The position numbers and the translations under genes were made by a program. Under the pieces are notes generated by a model. The model was given only the letters and a program-made list of their open reading frames with translations. It did no database searches and was not told where the DNA came from. From Avena insularis (lineage: Eukaryota; Streptophyta; Magnoliopsida; Poales; Poaceae), in the NCBI GenBank assembly GCA_023614405.1, contig CM042689.1, forward strand, positions 304,149,132 to 304,213,131: 64,000 nt of DNA, given 5' to 3'. This document shows, piece by piece, positions 10,801 through 22,798 of this stretch. The stretch's first letter is position 1. Each line of letters opens with the position of its first letter.

Positions 10801-12769
10801 CAAAAATTATAAATAAAATATTTTTTGGTTCACAATAATCCAAACTATCCAAATAAATCAAGAGATAAAATTTTATACATATAAATTTTATTAAGAATTT
10901 TGTAATATATATATTCCTTATGGAATTTTACAAAATTATTAAAAGATGATAAAAATAAATAAAAATCACTTTCATTATATATTAATATTTTTGTATTTTA
11001 GAAAAATACTAAAAAATATTTAATATCAATTTTGTGTATTTAATTATAATTATTAAAGGAATTATTAATTAAATAAAATGCAAATAAATTGAAATAAAAT
11101 AAAAGAATACAATATTCAATAAATATTAAAAATTAATATTTATAAATTCTTTATTATTAAAAGAATTTTTTATAACTTTAATAATGGGGAAGAATACACA
11201 CAAAACTAAATGATGCATTACATTACTTTGCATAATCATTTTGCTTCTTTAAATATTGTCCTTACCGGGCAATAATGATGTTTTGGTAGACATAGAAGCT
11301 CAAGGTCCAGTGCAAGCATCAGACTTCACTACCTTGCCATCACAAGGCAAGTTCATCACTTGCTCATGTCCTTTGAAGAGTCTTTATCAAAGTATTTGCG
11401 AATTGTGTGTTATCATTTATATTATAGAAAAAGAAAACAATATTTTCTCAAGATACTAAATATTAGATATCATCCTAAGTGATGATATGATGGAGCAATA
11501 GAACTTATGGTTCTAATTGCACTAATGATGAACAATTAGGGATTAATAACCCATGACATCAGTGATTCTAGCGCCGTATATTACACATTAACCATGAGAT
11601 TTGGAATGGGACATAGAAGTCAGATGTATCCTTTTCCTCTTGTAAGGAGGAAAGACGACCTTAACGTGATGTTGTGATTCCTTGTGCGGATCCAACATAT
11701 GGGTGGGCACCCTTACGCCCCACACTTTTGGTGTCTAGATTATCTATGAATGGTGTTTAGGGATATAGTCCATGTAAATGGTACTATTCCGGGCATCACT
11801 AGGTCATAGAGTGTTCGGGAACTCATTAGGGTTTTAGCCTGCCCGAAAGGGGGCTTAAGGAAGGTGAGTCAGCCTCGAAGGATCGTGCAGACATATGAGG
11901 TCGTGGAGAGGGCAGTGATTGGCTTGGACCAACTACTGGGCCCCACATCATGGAATTGTGGACGGAAAAGTACGCCCGGTTGTGCAACAAGGAGTTGATC
12001 TCTCATGGGAAAAGTAACGCACCTCTGCAGAGTGTAAGAATTGTAACTTGTTACTCCCTGTTCCGGGAAGGAGCTACGAATGCGGCAGGAAAGGAACTCC
12101 ATGAAAGTTCTGGTTAACCTATGAAGGCTGATGGTCATAGATTTTCATAATAAAATCAACCTTTGAAGAAAGATTTATGAAAATTGCATAGTGCCAAAGA
12201 CTGATAGTCCGAGGTGGTATATAGTGCATCAAACTTCCTACCTTGCATATAATGAATTTGCTGGGTAATGCTGTTACACATCCTTTCCTTTGAATCCTTG
12301 CTTAGACTCTGAGAATCCCGAAGATACTCCAATGTATGCATCTGGGAGTCAAGAGGAGGTCTTCTATGAAGAGCCCAACATGTATGGAGCCGTAGAAGGG
12401 CAGGACTACGACATTGTCTACGGAGGAGAGTTCCAAGAGTCTGAATAATTACTATAATTCTAGTAGCCACTTGAGTCGAGCAACACGAACAATATATAGC
12501 AATAAGTTGTTGAGCTCAGTTTGGAGTTTAAGTTTTAAATTTGAAAATTCTGTTGAAACACTTATATTTTGGTTTGTAAGTTGAATCTTTTGGAAGCCTT
12601 GAACTTCCAGTATTGTAATAATAATAACGTGTGTATGTTTGTAATATGGACCCTCATTGTTTCTGTTGTACCACTCTGAGGGATGTGATATTTACGGAAC
12701 AGTGTTCCGTGGATGTCATGTCAATGACTATAGTGTACTACACGTGCAGTGGTATGCTGGGTCGCCGCA
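7857..12769 (+). repeat. 3' LTR of the chromovirus, about 4.9 kb
   Basis: It starts TGTAACATCCCAGC right after the polypurine tract. The end is set by the junction with foreign integrase coding at 12770 (…GTCGCCGCA; the final CA is weakly supported by one base change from a CCACA-type end). With no 5' LTR to compare, the right edge is inferred. The interior is non-coding: an AT-rich first part, a GC-richer block at about 10240-10720, an AT-rich block at about 10740-11200, then mixed sequence. Short ORFs on both strands have no recognisable domain. A further small insertion inside cannot be excluded. Confidence 0.65.
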
Positions 12770-13891
12770 AAGGATATCGCTTGTTTTGTTGCAGAATGTG
12801 ACGTTTGTCGTCGCGTCAAAGCTGAGCACCAAAGACCCGCTGGTCTCCTACAACCACATAGAATCCCTAAATGGAAATGGGATGAAGTTGGTATGGACTT
12901 CACTACCGGTCTTCCTAAGACCCCGAAAGGAAATGATGCCATCTGGGTAATCGTTGACTATCTGTCCAAGGTTGCTCATTTCCTACATGTTCGCGAGAGC
13001 ATTAATGCTAATTAATTGGCTGATCTATATATCTCTCGAATAGTTGTCCTTCATGGGGTACCAAAGAAAATCGTCTCTGATCGAGGGAGTTTGTTCACCT
13101 CAAGGATCTGGGCAAGTTTCCAACAAGCTATGGGAACTCGTTTGTCCTTCAGTACAGCTTATCATCCTAGCACTAGTGGCCAGACCGAAAGAGTGAATCA
13201 AATCCTTGAAGACATGCTTAGAGAGTGTGTCATATCTCTTGGCAAGAACTGGGAGAAATGTCTTCCTTTTGCTGAATTCTCCTACAACAACAGTTTTCAG
13301 TCCAGTATAGGTATGACACCATTCCAGTTCGTATATGGAAGAACATGTCGTACACCTTTGAACTGGTCAGAAACCGGCGAAAGAAAGTTCTTTGGACCGG
13401 ATATGATCCAGGAAGCAGAAGATCAAGTTTGTATCATTCGAGATTGTTTGAAAACTGCTCAGTCCCACCAGAAAATCTATCATGATCGTCACCATCAACA
13501 TGTTCAATATGAAGTTGGTGATCAAGCTTATCTTCGGGTCACTGCTTTGAAGGGTGTCCATCATTTCGGCATCAAAGGAAAACTAGCTCCTCTCTATGTT
13601 GGTCCTTTTCGCGTTCTTTCCAAGCAAAGTAAGCTCACATATCAACTGGAGCTACCCGCCAAATTTCCTGAGGTGCATGACGTCTTTCATGTGTCTCAAC
13701 TCAAGTGTTGCTTCAAAGACCCCGTCTGTGGTGTTGATCACCAAAATCTTGATCTTCATAAGGATCTGACTTACCGTGAGTATCCTGTTCGTATCCTTGA
13801 TGAAACCGAGCGCAAAACTCGTCATCAGAACATCAAGTTCCTTAAAGTTCAGTGGTCTCATCACTCTGAGGATGAAGCAACCTGGGAATGA
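12770..13891 (+). pseudogene. Integrase and chromodomain fragment of the second chromovirus
   Basis: The fragment begins KDIACFVAECDVCRRVKAEH, the second half of the integrase zinc finger, so the N-terminal half and all upstream pol are missing. Catalytic core: GMDFTTGLP with the first Asp, VSDRGSLF with the second, and QTERVNQ with the Glu. The C-terminus NIKFLKVQW...EDEATWE is chromodomain-like. A TAA stop at 13013 breaks NAN-LADLY, where related copies have Gln (CAA to TAA). The final TGA at 13889 replaces an expected Arg codon (CGA to TGA), since coding-like sequence SEYPAFF continues after it. About 80% of the residues look conserved relative to common family members, so decay is recent. 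Confidence 0.88.
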
Positions 13892-13960
13892 GGAGATCGT
13901 CTCCGATCTGAGTACCCTGCCTTCTTTTCTAAAACTTAGGAATCTTGGGTCGAGATTCTT

Positions 13961-13976
13961 GTAAGGGGGGTAGAGC
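13961..13976 (+). other. Polypurine tract of the second chromovirus
   Basis: GTAAGGGGGGTAGAGC lies immediately before the LTR start. Confidence 0.7.
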
Positions 13977-16900
13977 TATAACAACCCAAGTTTGTAATAT
14001 ATGTAATTAGTACTTAAGCATAGCATGCATCTGTTTAAAATCAATACAATAATTGCATGTGAGAAAATATTTGAATAATGCAAACCCTAAACCCTAATTT
14101 CCCTCTCTTTTTTAACTACATTCAAATGGTGTTTGAGTTTTCAAAAGTACCAAAACATTGGAGCCCAAATGGACTAAAAAGGGCCCCTGCAATATTTTTA
14201 TATTTTACAAAGTCCCTGATATTTTTGAAACATGCAAAACATATTTCAAATAAAAAATTACAAAGAGAGAAACAAAATCAGAAAAGAAAAACAGTTTTAG
14301 TTAAAAAAATATGCAGCAGCAGCCGATGGGCCGTGGCCCATCTCTCTCTCACTCTGCGCACCTTAAGAAGCAGCCAGCAGCCCAGCTTGGCCCACCCGGG
14401 GCCCAGGAGCTAGCCCCGTACCGCTTTGCAACGCGTCGTCTTTGTCGACGACGAAGCTCTGCTTCGCTATCGCCGGTGATGACGTCCGTCGCCGTGCCGC
14501 GCGCCAAGATTCGCGCCACCAACGATGCCGGCGCCTACAAGAACCCTAGGCCGCCGTAGTGGAGAACCGTACCCTTCTTTCTCCCCCTCACGCACTCTCT
14601 CTTCATCTATGTACCTCGCATGGCCGAACCCTAGCCGACGAGCTCGCCATCGTCTTGCTGCTTCCGACCACCCTGAGGCCATCTGAGACCACCTCGAGCT
14701 CCATCGCGCTCCACTCTATCTTCCTGAAGAAGGAATCGAAGAGGGATGCCCCCAGTCGGCCGCATCGACCCCTTCTTCCTCGGCACCGACGAGCTCCTCC
14801 GCGCACCTCGCCGTCGATTCCGGCCTTGCCTGTCCTTCCCGAGCCGTCTATCAGCACCAGGGTGAGCATACGGTGCTCAAGGCACCCTCTGTTCCCTCTC
14901 TCTCTCTCTCGTGCTGTAGCGCTGCCCCGACGAGCACCTGCCGCCGCTGCTATTCGTTGTTCCGCTGTCGCTCCGGTGACCACACCGAGGCGGCGCCGCC
15001 ACTATATTGCTCGCCACGGTCTCCTCTTTCCAGCAAGCCCACCCACGCATCCCCAGACGCAGCCAACCGCTCGCCCCTCTCTCGATATGAGAAGATCAGC
15101 CATTGATGACGTTAGCATGATGCAATAAATCCCTTTATATTTTATTTTCTATAAATATTTTTTGTAATAAGTAAATGCTGACAGGTGGGCCCTGTCTGTC
15201 AGGGTTTTAATATTTTTGTAAATCATTTCTAAAATTAATAAAAGTCTGACATGTGGGACCAAGTTGGAAAATAATTTAATATTCCAAAAATGATTTAAAA
15301 TGAATTAAAATTTGAGAAATTCATAACTAATTCATTTTAAATCATAAAAATACAAATAATATACCAAAATGTTCAGAAAAATAAGTGCTATGCAATAGCA
15401 ACATAATCATACATTCATGACAAGTTTAATTGGAAGAACTAATTGAACCCCATAGGTGATTCCGAGGATCCCCCTGTTCTAGGGTTTGGACCTCTCGGAC
15501 CCCGTTTAAAATGACCAAGCATGTTCTAGGGTTCATTTTAACAATATTTAACTTTTCATATCATCCATATTGATTGCGCATTGCATTGTGCCATGTCTTG
15601 ATTGTCTCTTTCCTTTCCGGTATTGGTTCTTCACGATAGGATCCGAGCCCAAGGCTGAATTCAACGACACCGAAGATCCATACCTGTCTACTGACGGACA
15701 AGGCAAGCGTAGCCTCTCATTCTGAACCTATTTTTTATAAAGTATATTACTTTCTCGCTATGATGCAGACGATTCCAATGTGGTCTTTTGTTAGTAGCTA
15801 GTGTTACCTATCTGCTGCACTGTTTCCCTTTTGTAGCCTTAAAATCCTGATCCATTGCTCCTAGCATACCTAGGTTTGGCATGTGAGCATTGTTAGAGCT
15901 TCTGCGACCGACAGCTTAGCCATGCATAGTGACAACGTCTGATCCGTCCGAAGGATGAATCGGAGATGCCGGTGAATCTAGAAAATAGTGAGATGGTGAC
16001 ATCATCGAAGGAGTTAACTAAACATGCTAAGGCTTGTATGGGAGGCCATGTTGGGTGTGGTTTTTGTAGTCCCATGCTCGCCACCACTAGGAACTGAGTT
16101 CTTGCCTTTGGAACCGAGACGAGCGTACAACCACATGGGGCCTGGAAAACCCCATGAGAAACTAACTTTCCTAGTAGATTCCATGAGTCACATAGTTCGG
16201 GCTTTCCATTTGGAATACGCATCGAAAATGTTTTCAAAAGAGGAGGTGATGGAGGTGCATCATAACAGGTAGGGACGCGTGGACGCGGTTTCTTGGGGTA
16301 GATAGATCCCCTGGTAAACCAACCTCGCCTCACATCTTTAAGTACCGGCTCCGGGATTTGACCCGTTACAGCGGAACCATACTTATTGTGTGACTCATGG
16401 TCTTGGCTAAAGCAAGGTAAAGGTCGTGGCCAACCACCCTCTATCGGCCTTCCAAGGAAAAGGGCTTGTAATATTTGGCATTAAGAGTCGGTTGGTACGT
16501 GTGGGTAAAGTTGTACACCCCTGTAGGGTATTAATCTTTTCTAAAAGTCGTGTTCACGGTTATGAATGCTTGGTGACCAGATTCTAAGATCATAGATAAC
16601 TTTATCCATTATAAAACTTGTTGATCCACGTGTGCTTAAGGATGCTTCCTCTGGGTCGAGGGGGTGATCCTAGATAGGAGGTTCTGATGAAGCTAGTGGT
16701 TATCAAGATGTGATGAACAAGATGAAGAAGTCGTTATCTTATCCCTTTTAAAAGATCCTGAGTAGACGAGCCTTTTATCTCCCTTGTTTACAAATAAAGA
16801 TTGCTTTTCGCAAAAGTAAATCCAGAGAAAGCCTCTCTAGCCAAAGCATGTAGATACTAGGTTATCTAGGTCTTGCGGAGTACATTCTTGTACTCAGCCT

Positions 16901-17284
16901 TGCGCCATTGTTGCTTTTCTACAGATGATCTAGTTGCAACTGAATGTAGCTTCTACGTTGACATCGATGAGTAGTTGGGGGTCCCGGGTAGCAGCCTGAG
17001 GACTATGGGATGGACGTCACTTTTGTTTATGGCCTCTTAGGCCCTTTGCTAAGTTGTTGTGTAGAACAACATAATTGCTTTCACTGTGTGATGTAATGTT
17101 GGGTTTATGACCTCTGGTTTGTAATAACTCTAATATCGTACTCTGTTTAGAGTTTAAATTTATGTTGTTGAATCCCTGAGTTCTGTAATGCTACCGAATC
17201 ATATTGTGATCTTCTGTGATTGGAGTTGAGCTTATCTTAGATGTGATCTGAGGTTAGTTTAACCCTAATCCCGGGGGTGCTACA
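13977..17284 (+). repeat. 3' LTR of the second chromovirus, about 3.3 kb
   Basis: It begins TATAACAACCC, one base from the usual TGTAACAACCC, and ends CCCGGGGGTGCTACA. No coding feature is recognisable. A GC-rich block spans about 14320-15100 and an AT-rich stretch follows (15120-15420). Two short ORFs at 14311-14559 and 14559-15128 are proline/serine-rich and most likely chance ORFs of the GC-rich block. Confidence 0.7.
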
Positions 17285-17976
17285 TTAGAGTAATTAACAA
17301 AATTCTGAATAAATAAATAAAAGAGTTTTATTTAAATGAGAGCTTGCATTAAATTTGGTGGAAATTTAATGCATGTGAGTGGATTTTTGAGTGGAGGCAT
17401 GTTTATGTGACTGGAGGCTTTTCATTTTGAGTGGGAGCTCCACCCACATGAATGTGGAAGAGGTGGGGGCAGCCACCATGGGCTGGGCGCCATGCCCCAT
17501 GGGTGCTACCCATCTCCCTATAAAAGGCCTCCCTCTCTTCCTCTCAAAGGACACCTCCTCGTGAAGGATCTCTCTCCCCCTTTAGAATTTCCCCATGGTC
17601 TTGGATCAGCGAGATACATGTTCCTAGTGGCTTTTTCTGGAAGGATTTGTTGCTTTCGCTGCTTCGTTGGGGTGAGGACGCGGAGGTTGTCAGGGTACCC
17701 GGACGTGTGTGCGATCACGGATGCACCACTGCTTTGCGGTGCTGGACTGGATGGTGCTGGACCCGCTGGACCAGATGGACTTCTTCTCGATCTTGAGATC
17801 GGCAAGCGTTCGACTACATCATGCATGAGTACAACCTCGTTAACGCTATTCGGTCTTCGAGGGTATGTATTCTATGGATATATATCCACTCGTTGCTTGT
17901 ATCTAGTAGATAGATCTTGGTACTTAGTTGTTCCCATCGTAGGAATTTTTTTGTTTTCTATGCTGCGAACCCTACA
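17285..17976 (+). repeat. 5' LTR of the Copia element, right 692 bp only
   Basis: It runs from the chromovirus junction to CGAACCCTACA, just before the primer site. A TATA box CTATAAAAGG is at about 17518-17527. Its first ~51 bp (to 17336) repeat the last ~51 bp of the truncated 3' LTR (23806-23856). Confidence 0.85.
17519..17525 (+). promoter_or_regulatory. TATA box of the Copia LTR
   Basis: TATAAAA in CCCTATAAAAGGCC, in the position expected for the LTR promoter that drives the genomic transcript. Confidence 0.7.
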
Positions 17977-17977
17977 G

Positions 17978-17993
17978 TGGTAACAGAGCCAGG
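17978..17993 (+). other. Primer binding site (initiator Met tRNA type)
   Basis: TGGTAACAGAGCCAGG, two bases after the LTR end. The standard plant Copia site is TGGTATCAGAGCC, so one base differs. Confidence 0.85.
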
Positions 17994-20527
17994 TTTATGC
18001 ATAGATGCTTTGCATGGGTAGTACACATATGTATATGTGGGCAATGATGATCATGTTATTTCTTCTTAGTTGTACTTTGTATATTGGTGGCATAGTGGGA
18101 TGAAGCGGCCCGGACAAACTTTACATGTCCTCGCACATGAGACCTGTTCCACGCTTGCCATGCAACTAGTTTTGCATAAGTGGCTAGCTGGTGTCTATCT
18201 CTCCTACTATAGGTCAATATCTAATTTGCAATGAGTTGTCAAAAATTTGGTTATCCTCGTTGTGGTTCATGTTCATAGGTAAGAACGGTTCTATCTTCGA
18301 AAGCCCTAAGCCACGTAAAACTTGCAATGGATAAATTAGAGGCGTCTAGTTTAGATTGTTGCTGGGCTAGTGTCATGATATGGTGATGTTGTAAGTAAAA
18401 GTATAAGTCGATACTCTTACAACACACATAACGTGTAAGTTCCATAGACCTTGGCCTTACACATAAAGGAATGATGAGGATCATACCACGATGCACATGA
18501 TGGAGATCAAGTGCAAGAACCATATCATTTCAATTATTAACATGTGATGTTTGTTGCATATTATATTGCTAGTTTGGCATTTTATTAGCATAATAAGATG
18601 ATCCATCATTTAGATATCAAGATAAAAATGTGTTCTTCCTTAAGTATGCACCGACGATGTTTCGTCGCTTCAAGATATCACGTGATGATCGGGTGTACTT
18701 GAATCCACGAGCATATCTCGGATGTAAGACAGTTTTACACACGTGAATACTAAGGTTCTTACTTGTAGAGACTAGCATGTACAAACATGGCTTCGGAACA
18801 CGGACCGAAAGGTTAAGCATGACTCATATGTTTTGATATGATGACCATATGGATGCTCGCCTTTGAAGCTACACCGACTCACGTGATGATCGGACTTGGT
18901 GTAGTGGATTTGGTTCATGTAATCACCAAAAAGACACGAGGGATGTCGTTTTTGAGTGGGAGTTTAGTTCTAATTTGGATTAGTATAACTCAATTTATCA
19001 TAAATTAAATCAAAGTGAATTTTCATAATTTGTTTTAGTCATTGGCATTCGTTCACCACCTTATGATTAGTTATAATTGAGATAATAGAACTATAGAATT
19101 CTGGATTTTTACTTTACAAAATGGTATCGTATTGTGTTGAGTGTCAATCTAAAGTTTAAAGTCCTATTGCAAACTTTCATCAAACTCTATTTACTCTATG
19201 AAGTTTGATAATTAGTATTAAATCGAGAGTAACAATTCCAGTGTTAGTATCTTAAGTATCATGTTTGCCTCCATGATTCTTGATTTAATTATCGAGATTA
19301 TCTAGGAGCTGAACGAATTGTTTCAGAAACCATCATGTGTGGCAGATATAATGATATCTGAAACAATGTTGCAGTTGCAATCTGATAGAGTATAATATAT
19401 GTTCTCAAATTGGATGAGAATTTGCGAAGGTTGGAGATGCTAGACATCCTAATCATCGAAAAGGGTTTTGGAAAGTAACATTATACTCACGATTCTCCTT
19501 TATAAGCTACATTAGCTTGATCATGAAAGTCGTCATGATAAGATGAATAGAAGATGTATGTAAAGTGTTTACTACACTAAAAGATTACTAAAGAATGGAT
19601 TTTTGAAACAATGCCGATCATTTCATGATGGCGATCTACTTCAAAGTGAAAGTCCAAAGGTATTAGTATTTGAATATGCATGCTTTGGACTATGTGTCAT
19701 GTATATGATACCACTTTTGATGCTGATAGATTATTTTAAAAGTAAAATGAAATGCTGAAAGAGAATCTATAAAATATATTTGGCAGAAAAGAAAGAATGG
19801 AAATATTCATTTTAGGTATATAGATGATATACATGTTATGGTTGTATTCTTTGCTTGTTAAACAATGTGGTTCTTGGGTATTGGATACCGAATTGGTTGG
19901 TGTGAAATTTCATACAGAACGACACAATTCATGAACTACAATGGCCTAAGTAACTAGCAAGAGAATATGTGATGATGTTCGTCGAAAACAAACAAACCGT
20001 TGTTTGTATTTCTCGTTGACATCAAAGCTTGCCTTCAAGATTTGTTTTAATAATAGTTATTTAAATCAGGTATTATGAGAACAAAGATTGTTCAAATAAT
20101 TACCGTATTCCATATAAGATGGATGATTTACAAATATTGCTAGAGAAATCACATCCATAAAAACTAATGCTAACATGTCGCATGACAAATGATTGAAAGA
20201 TCACTTATGTAAATTATATTGGAAAGAAAACATGAAGAATCTCCATATTCATGGATTTTTGGAGTCTTTGATTTGATCAAGTGATGCTTGTGAGACTTTC
20301 TTCGGGATAATTAAAACTTTGTTCAAAGGCCAAAGAAGAACGAATGACTAAAATATTGGAATTTATACATATCGATGTATGTAGTCCATTATGTGTAGTC
20401 GTGACTGATGGATGTCAAGTTCATATGCTTTCTACTGCAATTTGATTGAATATTCACTTAATGAGAAAGAAGTATGAAATATTTGAAAATGTTCAAAGAC
20501 TTTCAAGATGAAGTGGAAAATCACTAT

Positions 20528-20647
20528 AACAAGAAAATAAATTATTTATGATTTTATCATAAAGGGATTTATTTGAGTTGCAAGTGTAACAAGAAAATAA
20601 ATGATTTATTATTTTATCATAAAGGGATTTATTCGAGTTGAAAGTTT
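20528..20647. repeat. 60-bp tandem duplication inside Copia pol
   Basis: 20528-20587 and 20588-20647 are near-identical copies beginning AACAAGAAAATAAAT. This is a local duplication within already decayed pol. Confidence 0.9.
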
Positions 20648-22787
20648 AGCAAAACAACTAGATTTACATCTCCTGAAACACCATAGGAATATGGAGTGTT
20701 TGAGATTAGTAATGAAACCTTGTTTGACATGGTTGGATCAAAGGTGTTATTTACAAAACTGCCATTATGTTTTAAAATATTAAAGCTTTAGAGACTACTG
20801 CTTTTACACTGAAAAGAGCTCCATCTTGATCTGTTGAAATGACACCATGTAAGTTACAGTTTGGGGTAAAACCCAAGTTGTCATTTCTTAAATTTTGGTA
20901 TGCTAAGCATAAGTAAGATGTTTATAACCAAAGTCGGATGAGCATGTCTTTGTAGGTTATTTCGAATAACCATTGGGTATTCCTCCATAACACCAAGGAC
21001 AAAAGGGTTTGTCGCTTGAAACGTGAAGTTTCTTGAAAAAGAAATTTTCGCAAAAGTTAAGTGGGAGGACAATAGAGCTTTGATAAGGTTAACGAACCTT
21101 AGCTATATATGCTGTGTTGCGCAACGCCGAAAAAAGTTCTGGAGGCAGCCACAATGCTAATGGCTCATGTGCCTCAAAGGTTGTGGTCACGGAGGTCTAA
21201 GTTCCTATTGAACCAAGTAGGTCGGATAAACAATCAAATGCTAAGATTTGAGAGTAAATCATTGTTGTTTGACAAGGATGAACCGACTACATGCAAAGAG
21301 GCGATGATGGGCCCTGACTCTGTCAAATGGCTTGAAGCCATAAAATCCGTGATAGTTTCATACACGAGAAATCAAGTTTTTTGAACTTGGAAGACCCTTC
21401 GGAAAGGTGTAAAAACATATCGGTCGTATTTGGACATGGATGTTTCACATATATGAAATAGTCGACATGTCGGTAAAGTATTATACAACAATGTTCAAGG
21501 AGTTGACTATGACAAGATTTGATATTTTATAGTGATATTTAGTCTGACGGATTAAAGTAGCAACCACTATATATAATTTGGTATATGGTAGATGAATAAA
21601 CAAAACAAAGTTCTTCTAAAAGAATGGTTAACTAGGACATGTGCATGACATGATCCGAAGGGTTTTGTTAATTCAATGGTTGAAGTAAGCATCGCGGAGT
21701 TGGAATCTTCACCGTGATGAAACTGTTCAAGGAGTTTTTCATCAGGAGACGATGAAGATGCTAGCATTTGCAAGAAATTAAGTGGGAGCGCTGAGACATA
21801 TTTCTAATACATTATGTGGAGGACATCTTGTTGATTAGAAATGATGTATCTTTTATTGACAAAAGTTAAGAATTTCATTTTGATGAAAGACTTAGGCAAA
21901 ACCCGAATATTTAGCATGAATGTCTACAAGTATAGACAGTCACGCTAACATGGTCGTGCCAAACGTACATATATGAGATATTGAAGGGGTTAAATATAGA
22001 AACGACGAGAAAAGGATCTTGTCGCATGGAAAAGAATTGAATCAAGATTCAAGTGCTTTGACACTTGATGAGTGCAATCACAAGAATGTTTTGATCAATC
22101 ATACCATGATATGTACACATCCAGATATGTCCTATGCTCTAAGTGTTATGAGCATATACCAGAATAAATCATAAAAAGATCATTGGACGATAGTAAGGAA
22201 ATTCTTATGATCTTTTGGAAGAACTAAGAATATATTTCTGTAGAGGTGACAAACAATTACAAATAGTTCATTTTAAAGTGATACATTAATACTAGTTTTG
22301 TCACAAGATACAAATTAAGTTTATCTCAATTTAAACTATGGGTGGCACAATGAAATGGAAAGAAAGTTTCCATGATGGATTTGGATGAATTTCAAAGTTA
22401 AGACATTGTGACGGATACTACAACAAAAGGCTAAGTATATGACTGCTACAGTAGCAGCAAAGGAGGGCATTTGTGTCAAGTAGTTTGTTATCAAACTAAT
22501 GTGTGGTTCGCAATAGGCTAACACTAAAGATATATTGTATGACAATAGTATCGACATGTTTTAACCCCAAGGAACTAAAGGTCTCACCAAAAGACCAAAT
22601 TTATATAATGCCATCTCATTGGAGAATGAGTGATGCGTGAAGACGCAAAGACATGCAAATACACACGGATCTGAAAGCGTCGGATCCGTAGATTATGTTA
22701 ACCACTTGCAATCACGTATATGGAACACCAGAAAGCCATAGGTGTTCAATACGCAAAGTTTTCAAACTAGATTATTGTCTCTAGTGC

Positions 22788-22798
22788 AAGTGGGAGAC
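22788..22798 (+). other. Polypurine tract of the Copia element
   Basis: AAGTGGGAGAC immediately before the 3' LTR, exactly as in Angela/BARE/WIS elements. Confidence 0.85.

Larger units (their letters stand above)
3131..12769 (+). mobile_element. Chromovirus (Tekay/Del-type Ty3/Gypsy), leader to 3' LTR
   Basis: Gag, protease, RT, RNase H, integrase and a C-terminal chromodomain-like segment follow in order, then a polypurine tract and a long 3' LTR. The 5' LTR and primer site lie left of the window, cut away by the Tat element at 1-3125. The right edge is where LTR sequence gives way to another element's integrase coding sequence (AAGGATATCGC from 12770), so this element inserted into that integrase. 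Positions 3131-3303 are untranslated leader with no recognisable feature. Confidence 0.8.
12770..17284 (+). mobile_element. Second chromovirus, 3' portion
   Basis: The visible part begins inside the integrase, where the first chromovirus inserted, and runs through a polypurine tract and a 3' LTR. The element itself lies in the 5' LTR of the Copia element to the right: after its last bases (GCTACA) comes TTAGAGTAATTAAC, which is continuous LTR sequence also found at 23806 in the other Copia LTR. TTAGA is therefore the probable TSD, but its partner is outside the window. Confidence 0.75.
17994..22798 (+). pseudogene. Decayed Copia gag-pol region
   Basis: No ORF above about 90 codons survives and indels are many. 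Recognisable remnants in order: untranslated leader of the Angela/BARE type (18000-18960); an RT catalytic box reading LYVEDILLIRND at about 21808-21845 (Asp to Glu in YVDD); LMKDLGK just after (about 21880); MICTHPDMSYAL at about 22100-22145; HWTIVRK at about 22180; and an RNase H tail TTKAKYMTATVAAKEG-like around 22420-22470, read across a shifted frame. Protease and integrase are too degraded to place. The element cannot be active. Confidence 0.75.

Noticed and set aside
12740..12760. TGGTATGCTGGGTCGCC read as a primer binding site
   Set aside because: It resembles TGGTATCAGAGC only in its first six bases and is better explained as the end of the chromovirus LTR next to interrupted integrase coding.
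14311..15128. 111- to 189-codon Pro/Ser/Arg-rich ORFs in the second chromovirus LTR
   Set aside because: They coincide with the GC-rich block and overlap ORFs in other frames; composition explains them.
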